This document shows positions 1 through 5,706 of a stretch of 6,041 bases of DNA, piece after piece; the stretch's first letter is position 1; each line of letters begins with the position of its first letter. Source of the stretch: Anaerolineales bacterium UBA6128 (GTDB taxonomy: Bacteria; Chloroflexota; Anaerolineae; UBA1429); NCBI GenBank assembly GCA_002423325.1, contig DIVQ01000063.1, positions 1 to 6,041 of the forward strand, read 5' to 3'. The notes beneath the pieces were generated by a model. The model was given only the letters and a program-made list of their open reading frames with translations. It searched no databases and had not been told where the DNA came from. The translations under genes and the position numbers were made by a program.

Positions 1-1
1 T

Positions 2-91
2 ACACCACTTGACAAGACGCAAACCGGCATGATACTCTGACAAGGTACGGCTTGCTGCACCATAAGCGTAGGAATTAAGCATAATGCGCAT
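2..91 (-). CDS. Possible N-terminus of an unrecognised gene (partial)
   Basis: On the minus strand an ATG at 91 opens 30 codons with no stop before the window edge. The peptide begins MRIMLNSYAYGAAS and ends at the edge with LRLVKWC; I do not recognise it. Codon third positions are only about 45% G or C, unlike the strongly G/C-ending codons of the operon. No good Shine-Dalgarno site is present: the nearest purine run (GGGTG) lies inside the stem of the 98-139 hairpin. An open run this short is not significant by itself. Alternatives are that the region is the tail of a plus-strand gene (frames ending TGA at 30-32 or 38-40) or non-coding. Confidence 0.25.
   Translation of the reverse strand, partial: MRIMLNSYAYGAASRTLSEYHAGLRLVKWC
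9..36 (+). promoter_or_regulatory. Possible sigma-70-type promoter, plus strand
   Basis: TTGACA (9-14) is a perfect -35 consensus. After 16 bases comes GATACT (31-36), matching four of six -10 positions. Transcription from about 43 would reach the terminator at 98-142 and give an RNA of roughly 100 nt with no convincing reading frame. A perfect -35 hexamer can occur by chance, and the region could instead be part of a coding frame on either strand. Confidence 0.25.
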
Positions 92-168
92 ATAACGACA
101 CCCGCTGAAAAGAGTGTAAAAACTCTTTTCGGCGGGTGTTTTGATTACTTACTTATCTGGCCGTACCT
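43..168. repeat. 9-bp inverted repeat flanking the terminator hairpin
   Basis: AGGTACGGC (43-51) is the exact reverse complement of GCCGTACCT (160-168), and the pair brackets the 18-bp hairpin almost symmetrically. A further copy of the core, GCCGTAC, lies at 172-178, twelve bases after the copy starting at 160. The arms could be protein-binding half-sites or the outer stem of a longer RNA structure. No function is assigned. Confidence 0.4.
98..142 (+). terminator. Intrinsic (Rho-independent) terminator
   Basis: An 18-bp stem is formed by 98-115 and 122-139, with a single T-G wobble (106/131) and a six-base loop GTAAAA. The outer eight pairs are G+C-rich (ACACCCGC with GCGGGTGT). On the plus strand the stem runs straight into TTTT (139-142), the expected U-tract. 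On the minus strand the downstream flank CGTTATAT is a poor U-tract, though the stem is strong enough that it may also stop the operon transcript, which ends at 216. It lies 74 bp past the end of the last operon gene. Confidence 0.8.
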
Positions 169-215
169 GTCGCCGTACTCCGTGTCTCTGTTGGAGCCCC
201 TGAGATCAGGTCAGA

Positions 216-1313
216 CTACTCGTCCAACACGTTCTCGCGCAGCCCTTCAGGCATTGGAGCGGGCCGCTCGCAGGTGCTCTCGATCATCACGTGCTTGCCG
301 GTGTCTGAGGCGTCGTAGAAGGCCTGCATCACGTCCAGCACATGGTAGGTCAACTCGCCGCCGGCGCGGTTCTTGCGCCCCGTGCGCAGGGCATAGGCCA
401 TGTCGGCCACGCCCACGCCACGGTTCTTGGTGTAGCCGTTGAACGGCACCACCTTGGCCCAGTCCTGCTCGCCGGCGCGGCGCGCGTAGACGTCCCCGCC
501 AAAGCCGTTCGGGTCCGGCACTCGCAGCGACCCCTCGGTGCCATAGATCTCGATAATCGGCAGGTTGTGCGACCAGACGTCAAAGCTCGTGATGATGGTG
601 CCGATGGCGCCGTTGGCAAAGTCCATCACGCCCGCCACGTGCGTGCCAATCTCGACCTTGACCACCGTGCCGTACTTGGGCTTGCTTGTTACGATGCGCT
701 CGGGGAAGGTGATGCGCGTCGAGCCCGTGACGCGGCGGATGGGCCCCAGCATGTTGACGAGAGCGGTCAGATAGTACGGCCCCATGTCGAACATCGGGCC
801 ACCGCCCACATGATAGTAGAACTCGGGGCTGGGATGCCACGACTCGTGCCCGTGTCCGACCATGAACGCCGTCGCCGCAACCGGCTCGCCGATCAACCCG
901 GCATCGATGGCCTTGCGGCAAGTCTGGTGGCCATATCCCAGGAACGTGTCGGGGGCGCCGCCCACCAGCAGTCCCTTCTCTTTTGCTACCGCCAGCATCT
1001 GCTGGCCGTCTTCGCGCTTGACCGCGAGCGGCTTTTCGTTGTACACGCTTTTGCCCGCTTCCAGCACCTTGAGCGCCACTCCGGCGTGTGCCAGCGGGAT
1101 CGTCAGGTTGACGACGATCTCGATCTCAGGGTCAGCGAGGAGTTCATCCACCGAGCAGGCGCAGCAGCCGAACTCCTGCGCCTTGGCTTCAGCGCGCTCC
1201 GGCATCAAGTCCGCCGCGGCAGCGATCTTGATGATCTCAAAGTCCTTCAGGTTCTGAAAGTAGACCTGGCTGATCGCCCCACAACCGATGACCCCAACCT
1301 TGACTTGCTTCAT
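216..1313 (-). CDS. Gfo/Idh/MocA-family NAD(P)-dependent oxidoreductase
   Basis: A 365-residue cytosolic oxidoreductase that probably acts on a sugar, inositol or glycoside hydroxyl. The N-terminal Rossmann domain opens with VGVIGCGAIS (glycine motif near residues 6-15) and reaches the family signature NEKPL (92-96), where Lys94 is the expected catalytic lysine. The C-terminal alpha/beta domain follows with PDTFLGYGHQTCRKAIDAG and GGGPMFDMGPYYLTAL (170-185). In inositol-dehydrogenase-like members the Asp of this second motif is followed four residues later by a catalytic His; here the pair is Asp176 and Tyr180, so the exact chemistry may differ. The ATG at 1313 follows a modest AAAGGG about eight bases upstream, weaker than at the other genes. 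It ends with TAG at 216-218 and is the last gene before the low-G+C left end. No signal peptide is visible. Substrate unknown; oxidation of the released sugar or of the glycoside is plausible. Confidence 0.93.
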   Translation of the reverse strand: MKQVKVGVIGCGAISQVYFQNLKDFEIIKIAAAADLMPERAEAKAQEFGCCACSVDELLADPEIEIVVNLTIPLAHAGVALKVLEAGKSVYNEKPLAVKREDGQQMLAVAKEKGLLVGGAPDTFLGYGHQTCRKAIDAGLIGEPVAATAFMVGHGHESWHPSPEFYYHVGGGPMFDMGPYYLTALVNMLGPIRRVTGSTRITFPERIVTSKPKYGTVVKVEIGTHVAGVMDFANGAIGTIITSFDVWSHNLPIIEIYGTEGSLRVPDPNGFGGDVYARRAGEQDWAKVVPFNGYTKNRGVGVADMAYALRTGRKNRAGGELTYHVLDVMQAFYDASDTGKHVMIESTCERPAPMPEGLRENVLDE

Positions 1314-1353
1314 GAGACGTGCCCTTTCTGATGATGTATTGCTGGGAGCGTGA

Positions 1354-1386
1354 CTGATCCTCAGCCCCCGAGCCTGAAGGGATCAG
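1354..1386 (-). terminator. Intergenic hairpin before the Gfo/Idh/MocA gene
   Basis: The 104-bp gap between the URO-D-like and Gfo/Idh/MocA genes holds an inverted repeat: CTGATCCTCAG (1354-1364) can pair with CTGA (1374-1377) and GGATCAG (1380-1386), giving an 11-bp stem with a two-base bulge and a nine-base loop. Neither side has a T-tract, so it is not a typical intrinsic terminator. It could be an attenuating or mRNA-stabilising stem, an mRNA processing site, or a weak partial terminator that lowers expression of the last gene. The structure is seen; the function is inferred. Confidence 0.4.
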
Positions 1387-1417
1387 CCCTGCTCCTGCTT
1401 ACCAGAGCCGCAACCGA

Positions 1418-2524
1418 CTAGACCGCGTGCACGCGCCTCGCACACCACTTTTCGAGACGCCGGACGAGGTCCAGCCCGGCCTCGTGCGTGCCAACACCGC
1501 TCACCGTCAGGTAGAGCCCGCGCGGGTCGAGCGTGTCCATGACCGCCGATACCTCGCTCAAGTCACAGATCACCTGCACACCCTTGCCTGCTGCCTGGAT
1601 GCGTCGGTAGACCGGCACCCATTGCGCGAAACCCTCGTGTCCGGCCCCAAACACCCACTGGATGGCGTCCAGCTCCGGGATCGTCAACAGTAGATCAAGG
1701 TGCCGCAGCGCGCCGATGCCATCCAGGTGGTAGATGGAATGGTCGTAGAAAGCACACTCGCGCGCGATGCCCGGCAGGAACACCTCCTCGAACATCCGCG
1801 CACTGATCATATAGGAAAAGTCGTTCGATGGCACATAATAGCGCCCATCGGATAGCAGATTCACCCAGGTCGTGATCGGCTGCCCTGCCGCCCTGAGTTG
1901 GTGGTAGAACAGGTCATAGACGCGATAGTAATCCTGCTCCATGCGGGCCAGGAGCGCCACCAGTTCGTCCTTGTGCAGCAACATATCGAGCGCCAGGTTC
2001 TGCGGGTCGCGGAAGGCGGCGATAGCATCGCCGCCCGGGTGCCAGTCGCTCATGCCGGTGATGAAGAGGTCTCGGCCCGCCTCCAGCAGGGCCGCCGTCA
2101 TCTCCTGCAACTTGAGCAGGTAAGGGTGCTGACAGTCGAGCCGGATCTTGTCCGCGTCGGCCCAGTCATGCAGAATGGGATCAGTCCAGCTCGTGCCATA
2201 GTCCCCAAAGTGGATGGCACAGCCGTAAAAGGCCGAAAAGACCTCCGGGCCGAGGTTCGGATAGACGATTGGCAGCGCGTCGCCCAGGTACTCATGGTTC
2301 GCCACGTTGGCAAGCGCGCGCTCCACCATCAGCTCAGTGTCGAGCCAGCGGTCTGCCGGCGTCGGGTGGCGCTGGGGGTCGCGCTCTTCGCTCGGTACAG
2401 GCACGCACTCCTCCGGCGGCTTGGCCACGCCGAACTGAACCAGGGGGCGGTCGATGATCTCGCGCTCCCAGAAAGCGTCCATGCGTTGTTTAGTGGCTTC
2501 ATAATCCGGTTTGTAGCGCAGCAT
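1418..2524 (-). CDS. Uroporphyrinogen decarboxylase/corrinoid methyltransferase-like protein
   Basis: A 368-residue soluble protein resembling the URO-D/MtaA-CmuA TIM-barrel superfamily. Recognisable segments are the N-terminal DAFWEREIIDRP, the long helical middle, SNDFSYMIS (233-241), YHLDGIGALRHLDLLL (265-280), IQWVFGAGHEG (288-298), VQVICD (316-321) and the C-terminal LTVSG. This subtype is an uncharacterised paralogue and not heme-pathway HemE; no other heme gene is nearby. In corrinoid methyltransferases of this fold (MtaA, CmuA) a His-x-Cys motif plus a later Cys bind zinc; here the corresponding region seems to read His266-Leu-Asp268, with Cys320 downstream, so metal binding is possible but unproven. 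The ATG at 2524 is preceded by AAGGAG four bases upstream. It sits between the fucosidase (47 bp) and the Gfo/Idh/MocA gene (104 bp), which suggests a role in glycoside or sugar metabolism. The reaction is unknown. Confidence 0.8.
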   Translation of the reverse strand: MLRYKPDYEATKQRMDAFWEREIIDRPLVQFGVAKPPEECVPVPSEERDPQRHPTPADRWLDTELMVERALANVANHEYLGDALPIVYPNLGPEVFSAFYGCAIHFGDYGTSWTDPILHDWADADKIRLDCQHPYLLKLQEMTAALLEAGRDLFITGMSDWHPGGDAIAAFRDPQNLALDMLLHKDELVALLARMEQDYYRVYDLFYHQLRAAGQPITTWVNLLSDGRYYVPSNDFSYMISARMFEEVFLPGIARECAFYDHSIYHLDGIGALRHLDLLLTIPELDAIQWVFGAGHEGFAQWVPVYRRIQAAGKGVQVICDLSEVSAVMDTLDPRGLYLTVSGVGTHEAGLDLVRRLEKWCARRVHAV

Positions 2525-2571
2525 ACCTCTCCTTCAGCAACCGAGTCGCGTCGTGCCATCGGGCGTCGTCG

Positions 2572-3543
2572 CTATTGGTCAGTGCGCATCCACGCGCCCA
2601 CTTCTCCCAGTCGCGCGGCCTCCTGGGGCAGGATCTCGCCCGTTGGCGTGGGTCCCACGTTCAGCCAGCAGGTGGCCCCGCGCGCGTCGCTGTCACGCAC
2701 ATAGGCGATCAACTGCTCCGCCGGCTTGATCTCTTGCTCGTTGAAATAGGCCCAGCCCTTGTTGACGTTCATCCAGGTAGCGTACGGCCCCGGCCCCATA
2801 TCGGTGGTGTTGAACCCCATGCGGTTCTCGCCCGGCATGTCCAGCTCCCACACCTGATAGTCCTCACCCGGCAACGGCAGCACGTGGTGATTGTTGACGA
2901 TCACCGCTTTGGGCTGCAGGCTGTAAATCAGGTCGTAGGTTCCCGCCAGATCCCAGTCGCCCCCCGGCTGGAACCAGTCGTTCTCGGCGGTAAAGGTGTT
3001 GCGCGGCCAGTAGCCGTCGAACAAGATACCGCCAAGCTCGCCGTACTTTGTGCAGAGCTCGCGCACCTGGTTCTGATAGTAACCCACGTACGACTGCCAG
3101 CAGGTCACATAGTCCCGCGCGTGCCAGTCGAGCAGCGAATAGTAAAAGTGCAGCGCGATGCCGTGCCGTTGACAGGCCTCGGCCAGTTCGCCAATCACGT
3201 CGCGTCCGAAGGGCGTCTTGGTCACCTTGTAGTCCGTCAGCGCCGAGTCGAACAGGCAAAAGCCGTCGTGGTGCTTGGACGTGATCATAAAGCCCCTGGC
3301 GCCCATGTCCACCATGATGCGGGCCCACTCCTCCGCGTCAAAGCCCACGGGGTCAAAGCGCCGCGCCAGCCGCTCGTACAGGTGCGTCGGGATGCGCTCC
3401 TGGTACATCACCCACTCGCCGCGCCCCAGCAACGCATACAGGCCCCAGTGCACCGAGAGCCCCAGCCGCATCTCGCGAAATGCCCGCACGCCCGCGGGCG
3501 TTGCCCTCAGCACGGCCTTGCTCGTATCCTCCACGTTGACCAT
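2572..3543 (-). CDS. Alpha-L-fucosidase, GH29 family, catalytic domain only
   Basis: A 323-residue retaining glycosidase of family GH29, expected to release L-fucose from fucosides. It shows the family's series of motifs: LGLSVHWGLYALLG (27-40, His32-Trp33), the substrate-binding SKHHDGFCLFDS (89-100), GGILFDGYWP with the likely nucleophile Asp176, WELDMPGENRMGF (232-244), GWAY (263-266), and WLNVGPTPTGEI (293-304). Glu233 and Glu239 are possible acid/base residues, not proven. The protein stops soon after the last barrel motif, whereas GH29 enzymes are commonly 420-600 residues with a C-terminal beta-sandwich, so this is a minimal single-domain form. No signal peptide is visible, which implies a cytoplasmic enzyme acting on an imported oligosaccharide or glycoside. 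The ATG at 3543 follows GAGGAGG by four bases. It lies 55 bp after the dehydrogenase and 47 bp before the URO-D-like gene. Activity on another 6-deoxy or galacto-configured sugar is possible. Confidence 0.92.
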   Translation of the reverse strand: MVNVEDTSKAVLRATPAGVRAFREMRLGLSVHWGLYALLGRGEWVMYQERIPTHLYERLARRFDPVGFDAEEWARIMVDMGARGFMITSKHHDGFCLFDSALTDYKVTKTPFGRDVIGELAEACQRHGIALHFYYSLLDWHARDYVTCWQSYVGYYQNQVRELCTKYGELGGILFDGYWPRNTFTAENDWFQPGGDWDLAGTYDLIYSLQPKAVIVNNHHVLPLPGEDYQVWELDMPGENRMGFNTTDMGPGPYATWMNVNKGWAYFNEQEIKPAEQLIAYVRDSDARGATCWLNVGPTPTGEILPQEAARLGEVGAWMRTDQ

Positions 3544-3598
3544 GGCCCCTCCTCATCCGGCCCGCAGGCGCCGACACGGTTGCCTGCGTGCTCACCCG

Positions 3599-4600
3599 TC
3601 ACGCCAGCGTCAACGCCACCTTGCTGACCTGCTTGCTCCAGACGAGCTCGAACGCGCGCGCGTACTCGTCCAGCGGTAGCACCACGTCAACCCACTCGGC
3701 GAGCCTGATGTCGCCACGGGCTACCAGTGCCAGCATCTCATCGTGTACCTCGCCCTCCAGCACCGCTGGCTCGATGACGTTGGGCTGCTGGCGCAGTTCG
3801 GCGTCGTGCGGCTCGTCCGACGGCGCCACACCATAGACGCATGCCTGGCCCCGCGCTCCCACGAGCCGCACGCACTCGGCCAGCGCTTCGCGGCTGCCCA
3901 CGGCCTCCAGCCCGCGGTCAAAGCCGCCACTGTGCACGATCTCGCGCACGCTGCGCGGCCACGCGTCGCCCACCACATACACGTCGGCGCCCACCGCATC
4001 AAAGCGCGGGCGCCATTTCTCCTGACGACCGAACACCGCCACGTAACGCGCGCCCAGCTGCCTGGCAAACAGCGCCATCGCCTGGCCCACCGGCCCGGTG
4101 CCCACCACGGCTACCATCCTGCCGGCCACGTCACAGCGCCGCACAAAGCTCAGATTCTCCTTGAGGGTGATCAGCGCCGTGGCCTCGATAGGCGGAATGC
4201 TCGCCGGCACCACCTGCTGCGGGTGCGTCGTCGGCGAAACCGCCAACCCGTCGCGCGCCCACACGTCGGTGACCAGGTTGTACTCGGCAAAGCCGCCCCA
4301 ACAGCTGCGCCCACCCGGGTAGGGCACGTGCTCATCCTGCAGCGTGCCACGCAACACCAAGTCGCCCAGTTGATAGTTCTGCACGCCCTCGCCCAGTTTG
4401 ACGACGCGGCCCACGTCCTCGTGGCCCAGCAGCAACGGCCATGTGCCCCCGAAGAATTGCCCCTTCAGCAGCTTGGTGTCAGTGCTGTTGCAGATACTGC
4501 AGGCTTCCGTTTTGAGCAGCGCCTGGTACGGCCCCGGTTCCGGCACCGGTAGCTTGAGGATGCCGAGTTTGCCAGTTTCCACCGCGAACAGACCGCGCAT
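3599..4600 (-). CDS. Zinc-type medium-chain alcohol/sugar dehydrogenase (MDR family)
   Basis: A 333-residue NAD(P)-dependent dehydrogenase of the zinc-containing MDR superfamily, probably oxidising a sugar or polyol hydroxyl. An N-terminal GroES-like domain carries the catalytic zinc residues Cys37 (in CSICNSTD) and His60-Glu61 (in GHED). The Rossmann domain has GTGPVG at 167-172, then LEAVG at 231-235. The four-cysteine structural-zinc lobe found in many alcohol dehydrogenases is absent: only Cys100 lies in that region. The end of the second Rossmann strand reads VAVFGRQEK with no Asp or Glu at the usual NAD-selecting position, so NADP use is possible (inference). The ATG at 4600 is preferred because AGGAGG lies six bases upstream; an ATG at 4678 would add 26 atypical residues and overlap the upstream gene. 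The stop is TGA at 3599-3601. The third oxidoreductase family in the cluster suits sugar oxidation, but the substrate is not evident. Confidence 0.9.
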   Translation of the reverse strand: MRGLFAVETGKLGILKLPVPEPGPYQALLKTEACSICNSTDTKLLKGQFFGGTWPLLLGHEDVGRVVKLGEGVQNYQLGDLVLRGTLQDEHVPYPGGRSCWGGFAEYNLVTDVWARDGLAVSPTTHPQQVVPASIPPIEATALITLKENLSFVRRCDVAGRMVAVVGTGPVGQAMALFARQLGARYVAVFGRQEKWRPRFDAVGADVYVVGDAWPRSVREIVHSGGFDRGLEAVGSREALAECVRLVGARGQACVYGVAPSDEPHDAELRQQPNVIEPAVLEGEVHDEMLALVARGDIRLAEWVDVVLPLDEYARAFELVWSKQVSKVALTLA

Positions 4601-4612
4601 CTCAATCCTCCT
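4601..4612 (-). promoter_or_regulatory. Ribosome binding site deciding the MDR dehydrogenase start
   Basis: AGGAGG occupies 4612-4607 on the minus strand, six bases before the ATG at 4600. The protein then begins MRGLFAVETGK, a normal MDR first strand. This rejects the longer open frame from 4678, whose extra residues (rich in Arg, Pro and Cys) look non-native. Confidence 0.8.
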
Positions 4613-4652
4613 GACAATCCATTCGTGCACAGCGGCTACCGGGCGGCAGCGC

Positions 4653-5651
4653 TCAGGCCTCCGACTCGACCATGGCAATCAGCGCTTTGATGTAACCCAG
4701 ACAGAAGGCGTGCGCGCGCCAGGACCCCGGGTCATCCGGCGCTTGCGGCACGTGGTCGGGCACCAGAATGCCGTCATACCCGACTTCTTTGTAGATACGA
4801 ATGGCTTTGGTGAAGTCGATCTGGCCCTCGTCAGGGTAGACCTCGTCAAAGTTGGTAGGGGTGCCGCGGATGTTGCGGAAATGCACGAAAAAGATGCGTT
4901 TGCGGCTGCCAAAGTAGCGGATCGCATCGTAGACCTCTTCGGGGCTGTTGCACATCTCAGAGATCGTGCCCTGGCAAAAGTTCAGGCCGTGGTACGGGCT
5001 GTCGTTCAGTGCCACAAAGCGTTTGACGCCGTCGATGCTGCCCAACACGCGCGTCACGCCGCCATAGCGCTCGCCGGCCGGAATGCCCGGGTCGTGTTGG
5101 TGGCATCCCATGCGCACCCCCGCCGATTCCGCCACTGGGATGACACGCTCCACAAAGTACTCAATCCGCTCCCACTCTTCTTCCTCGGACACGGGAGCAT
5201 GCGGCAGCAGCGGATCCTTCTTGGACACTTCCCAGTCATAGTGGCTGTAGGTCGAGCCGCCACGCCCCGGCGTGCGCCACGGCGTCCTCAGCACGTGCAC
5301 CAGCGCGAGATTGTACAACAGCGTGCCAATGCCAGCCTTGCCCGCCGCCTCGATGCTCTGGCAAACCTGATCGATCTCGCGGTCACGGTTGGGTCCCGCC
5401 AGCAAAATGTCTGGCCACGGCTGGTCCCTGATGCCCCCCGAGTGCAGCGGCAGATGCATGGCGCTCAGCACCAGCCCGAAGGACTCGACGTGCTCGCGAA
5501 AGCGCGCCAGCTTGTCGGCCTGCCAGCAGTTGGTTTCTTCGATGCCCAGTCCGTGACCGGGCGAGGCATCGATGTAGGTCACACCCATCTGCACCTGAAA
5601 GCGGAGCCACTCATCCGAGGACAGTCCCTGTGACCCAACGTGCATCGCCAT
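4653..5651 (-). CDS. Mannonate dehydratase-like (UxuA/ManD-type) TIM-barrel protein
   Basis: A 332-residue cytosolic protein of the xylose-isomerase-like TIM-barrel superfamily, closest in motifs to UxuA mannonate dehydratases, which dehydrate D-mannonate to 2-keto-3-deoxygluconate with Mn2+. The motifs appear in UxuA order: MGCHQHDPGIP (181-191), NFCQGT with Cys216, HFRNIRG with His257, DEGQID (274-279), and VPDHVP with Asp299-His300. Cys216, His257 and Asp299 correspond to the Mn ligands known in ManD; His300 follows the Asp as in that family. It is shorter than E. coli UxuA (394 residues), so the substrate may differ, for example another hexonate or a 6-deoxy-sugar acid, or the protein may be an isomerase. 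The ATG at 5651 is chosen because AAGGAGG lies seven bases upstream; a TTG at 5684 extends the frame but has no such site, and an ATG at 5645 is an alternative. It ends with TGA, 52 bp before the dehydrogenase gene. Confidence 0.85.
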   Translation of the reverse strand: MAMHVGSQGLSSDEWLRFQVQMGVTYIDASPGHGLGIEETNCWQADKLARFREHVESFGLVLSAMHLPLHSGGIRDQPWPDILLAGPNRDREIDQVCQSIEAAGKAGIGTLLYNLALVHVLRTPWRTPGRGGSTYSHYDWEVSKKDPLLPHAPVSEEEEWERIEYFVERVIPVAESAGVRMGCHQHDPGIPAGERYGGVTRVLGSIDGVKRFVALNDSPYHGLNFCQGTISEMCNSPEEVYDAIRYFGSRKRIFFVHFRNIRGTPTNFDEVYPDEGQIDFTKAIRIYKEVGYDGILVPDHVPQAPDDPGSWRAHAFCLGYIKALIAMVESEA

Positions 5652-5665
5652 TTCTCCTCCTCCTT
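5652..5665 (-). promoter_or_regulatory. Ribosome binding site deciding the ManD-like start
   Basis: On the minus strand AAGGAGG (5665-5659) is followed by seven bases and then ATG at 5651. This is near-ideal anti-Shine-Dalgarno pairing and spacing. It supports the ATG at 5651 over the upstream in-frame TTG at 5684 and the ATG two codons further in at 5645. Confidence 0.8.
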
Positions 5666-5706
5666 GCCATGTGCCCCGGCACAAGTTTGCGCCAGGCCCA
5701 TAGACT

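Larger units (their letters stand above)
1..215. other. Low-G+C intergenic left end
   Basis: Positions 1-180 are about 47% G+C, well below the operon to the right. The stretch contains the terminator hairpin, the 9-bp inverted repeat, a promoter-like sequence and a short open frame, all described separately. No tRNA, rRNA or other known RNA was recognised. Between the end of the operon (216) and position 143 there is only a short palindrome, CCTGATCTCAGG (about 199-210), with too small a loop to be a hairpin. Confidence 0.6.

Noticed and set aside
1..97. End of a tRNA or other structured RNA (a CACCA occurs at 57-61)
   Set aside because: No T-arm consensus (GGTTCGA) or acceptor pairing is present, and I could match no tmRNA, RNase P, SRP or 5S end.
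342..1331. Long plus-strand open frame (329 codons) opposite the Gfo/Idh/MocA gene
   Set aside because: It mirrors a clear Gfo/Idh/MocA gene; the translation is rich in His, Arg, Asp and Val with no family motifs, as expected for the complement of a G+C-rich coding frame.
1418..2524. Calling the URO-D-like gene hemE
   Set aside because: Length is similar, but the sequence lacks an obvious HemE N-terminal signature and the neighbours are sugar genes, so a heme role is not supported.
2575..3627. Long plus-strand open frame (350 codons) opposite the fucosidase
   Set aside because: It lies wholly antisense to GH29 motifs, has no recognisable domain, and shows the composition of an antisense shadow.
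4601..4678. N-terminal extension of the MDR dehydrogenase from an ATG at 4678
   Set aside because: It would overlap the upstream gene and add 26 residues not seen in the family, while AGGAGG sits six bases before the ATG at 4600.
4398..5633. Plus-strand open frame of 411 codons across two genes
   Set aside because: It is the longest frame in the window but runs antisense through both the MDR and ManD-like genes and their intergenic gap, with no motifs.
5652..5684. N-terminal extension of the ManD-like protein from a TTG at 5684
   Set aside because: The extension is encoded largely by the ribosome binding site itself, and the ATG at 5651 has ideal spacing.
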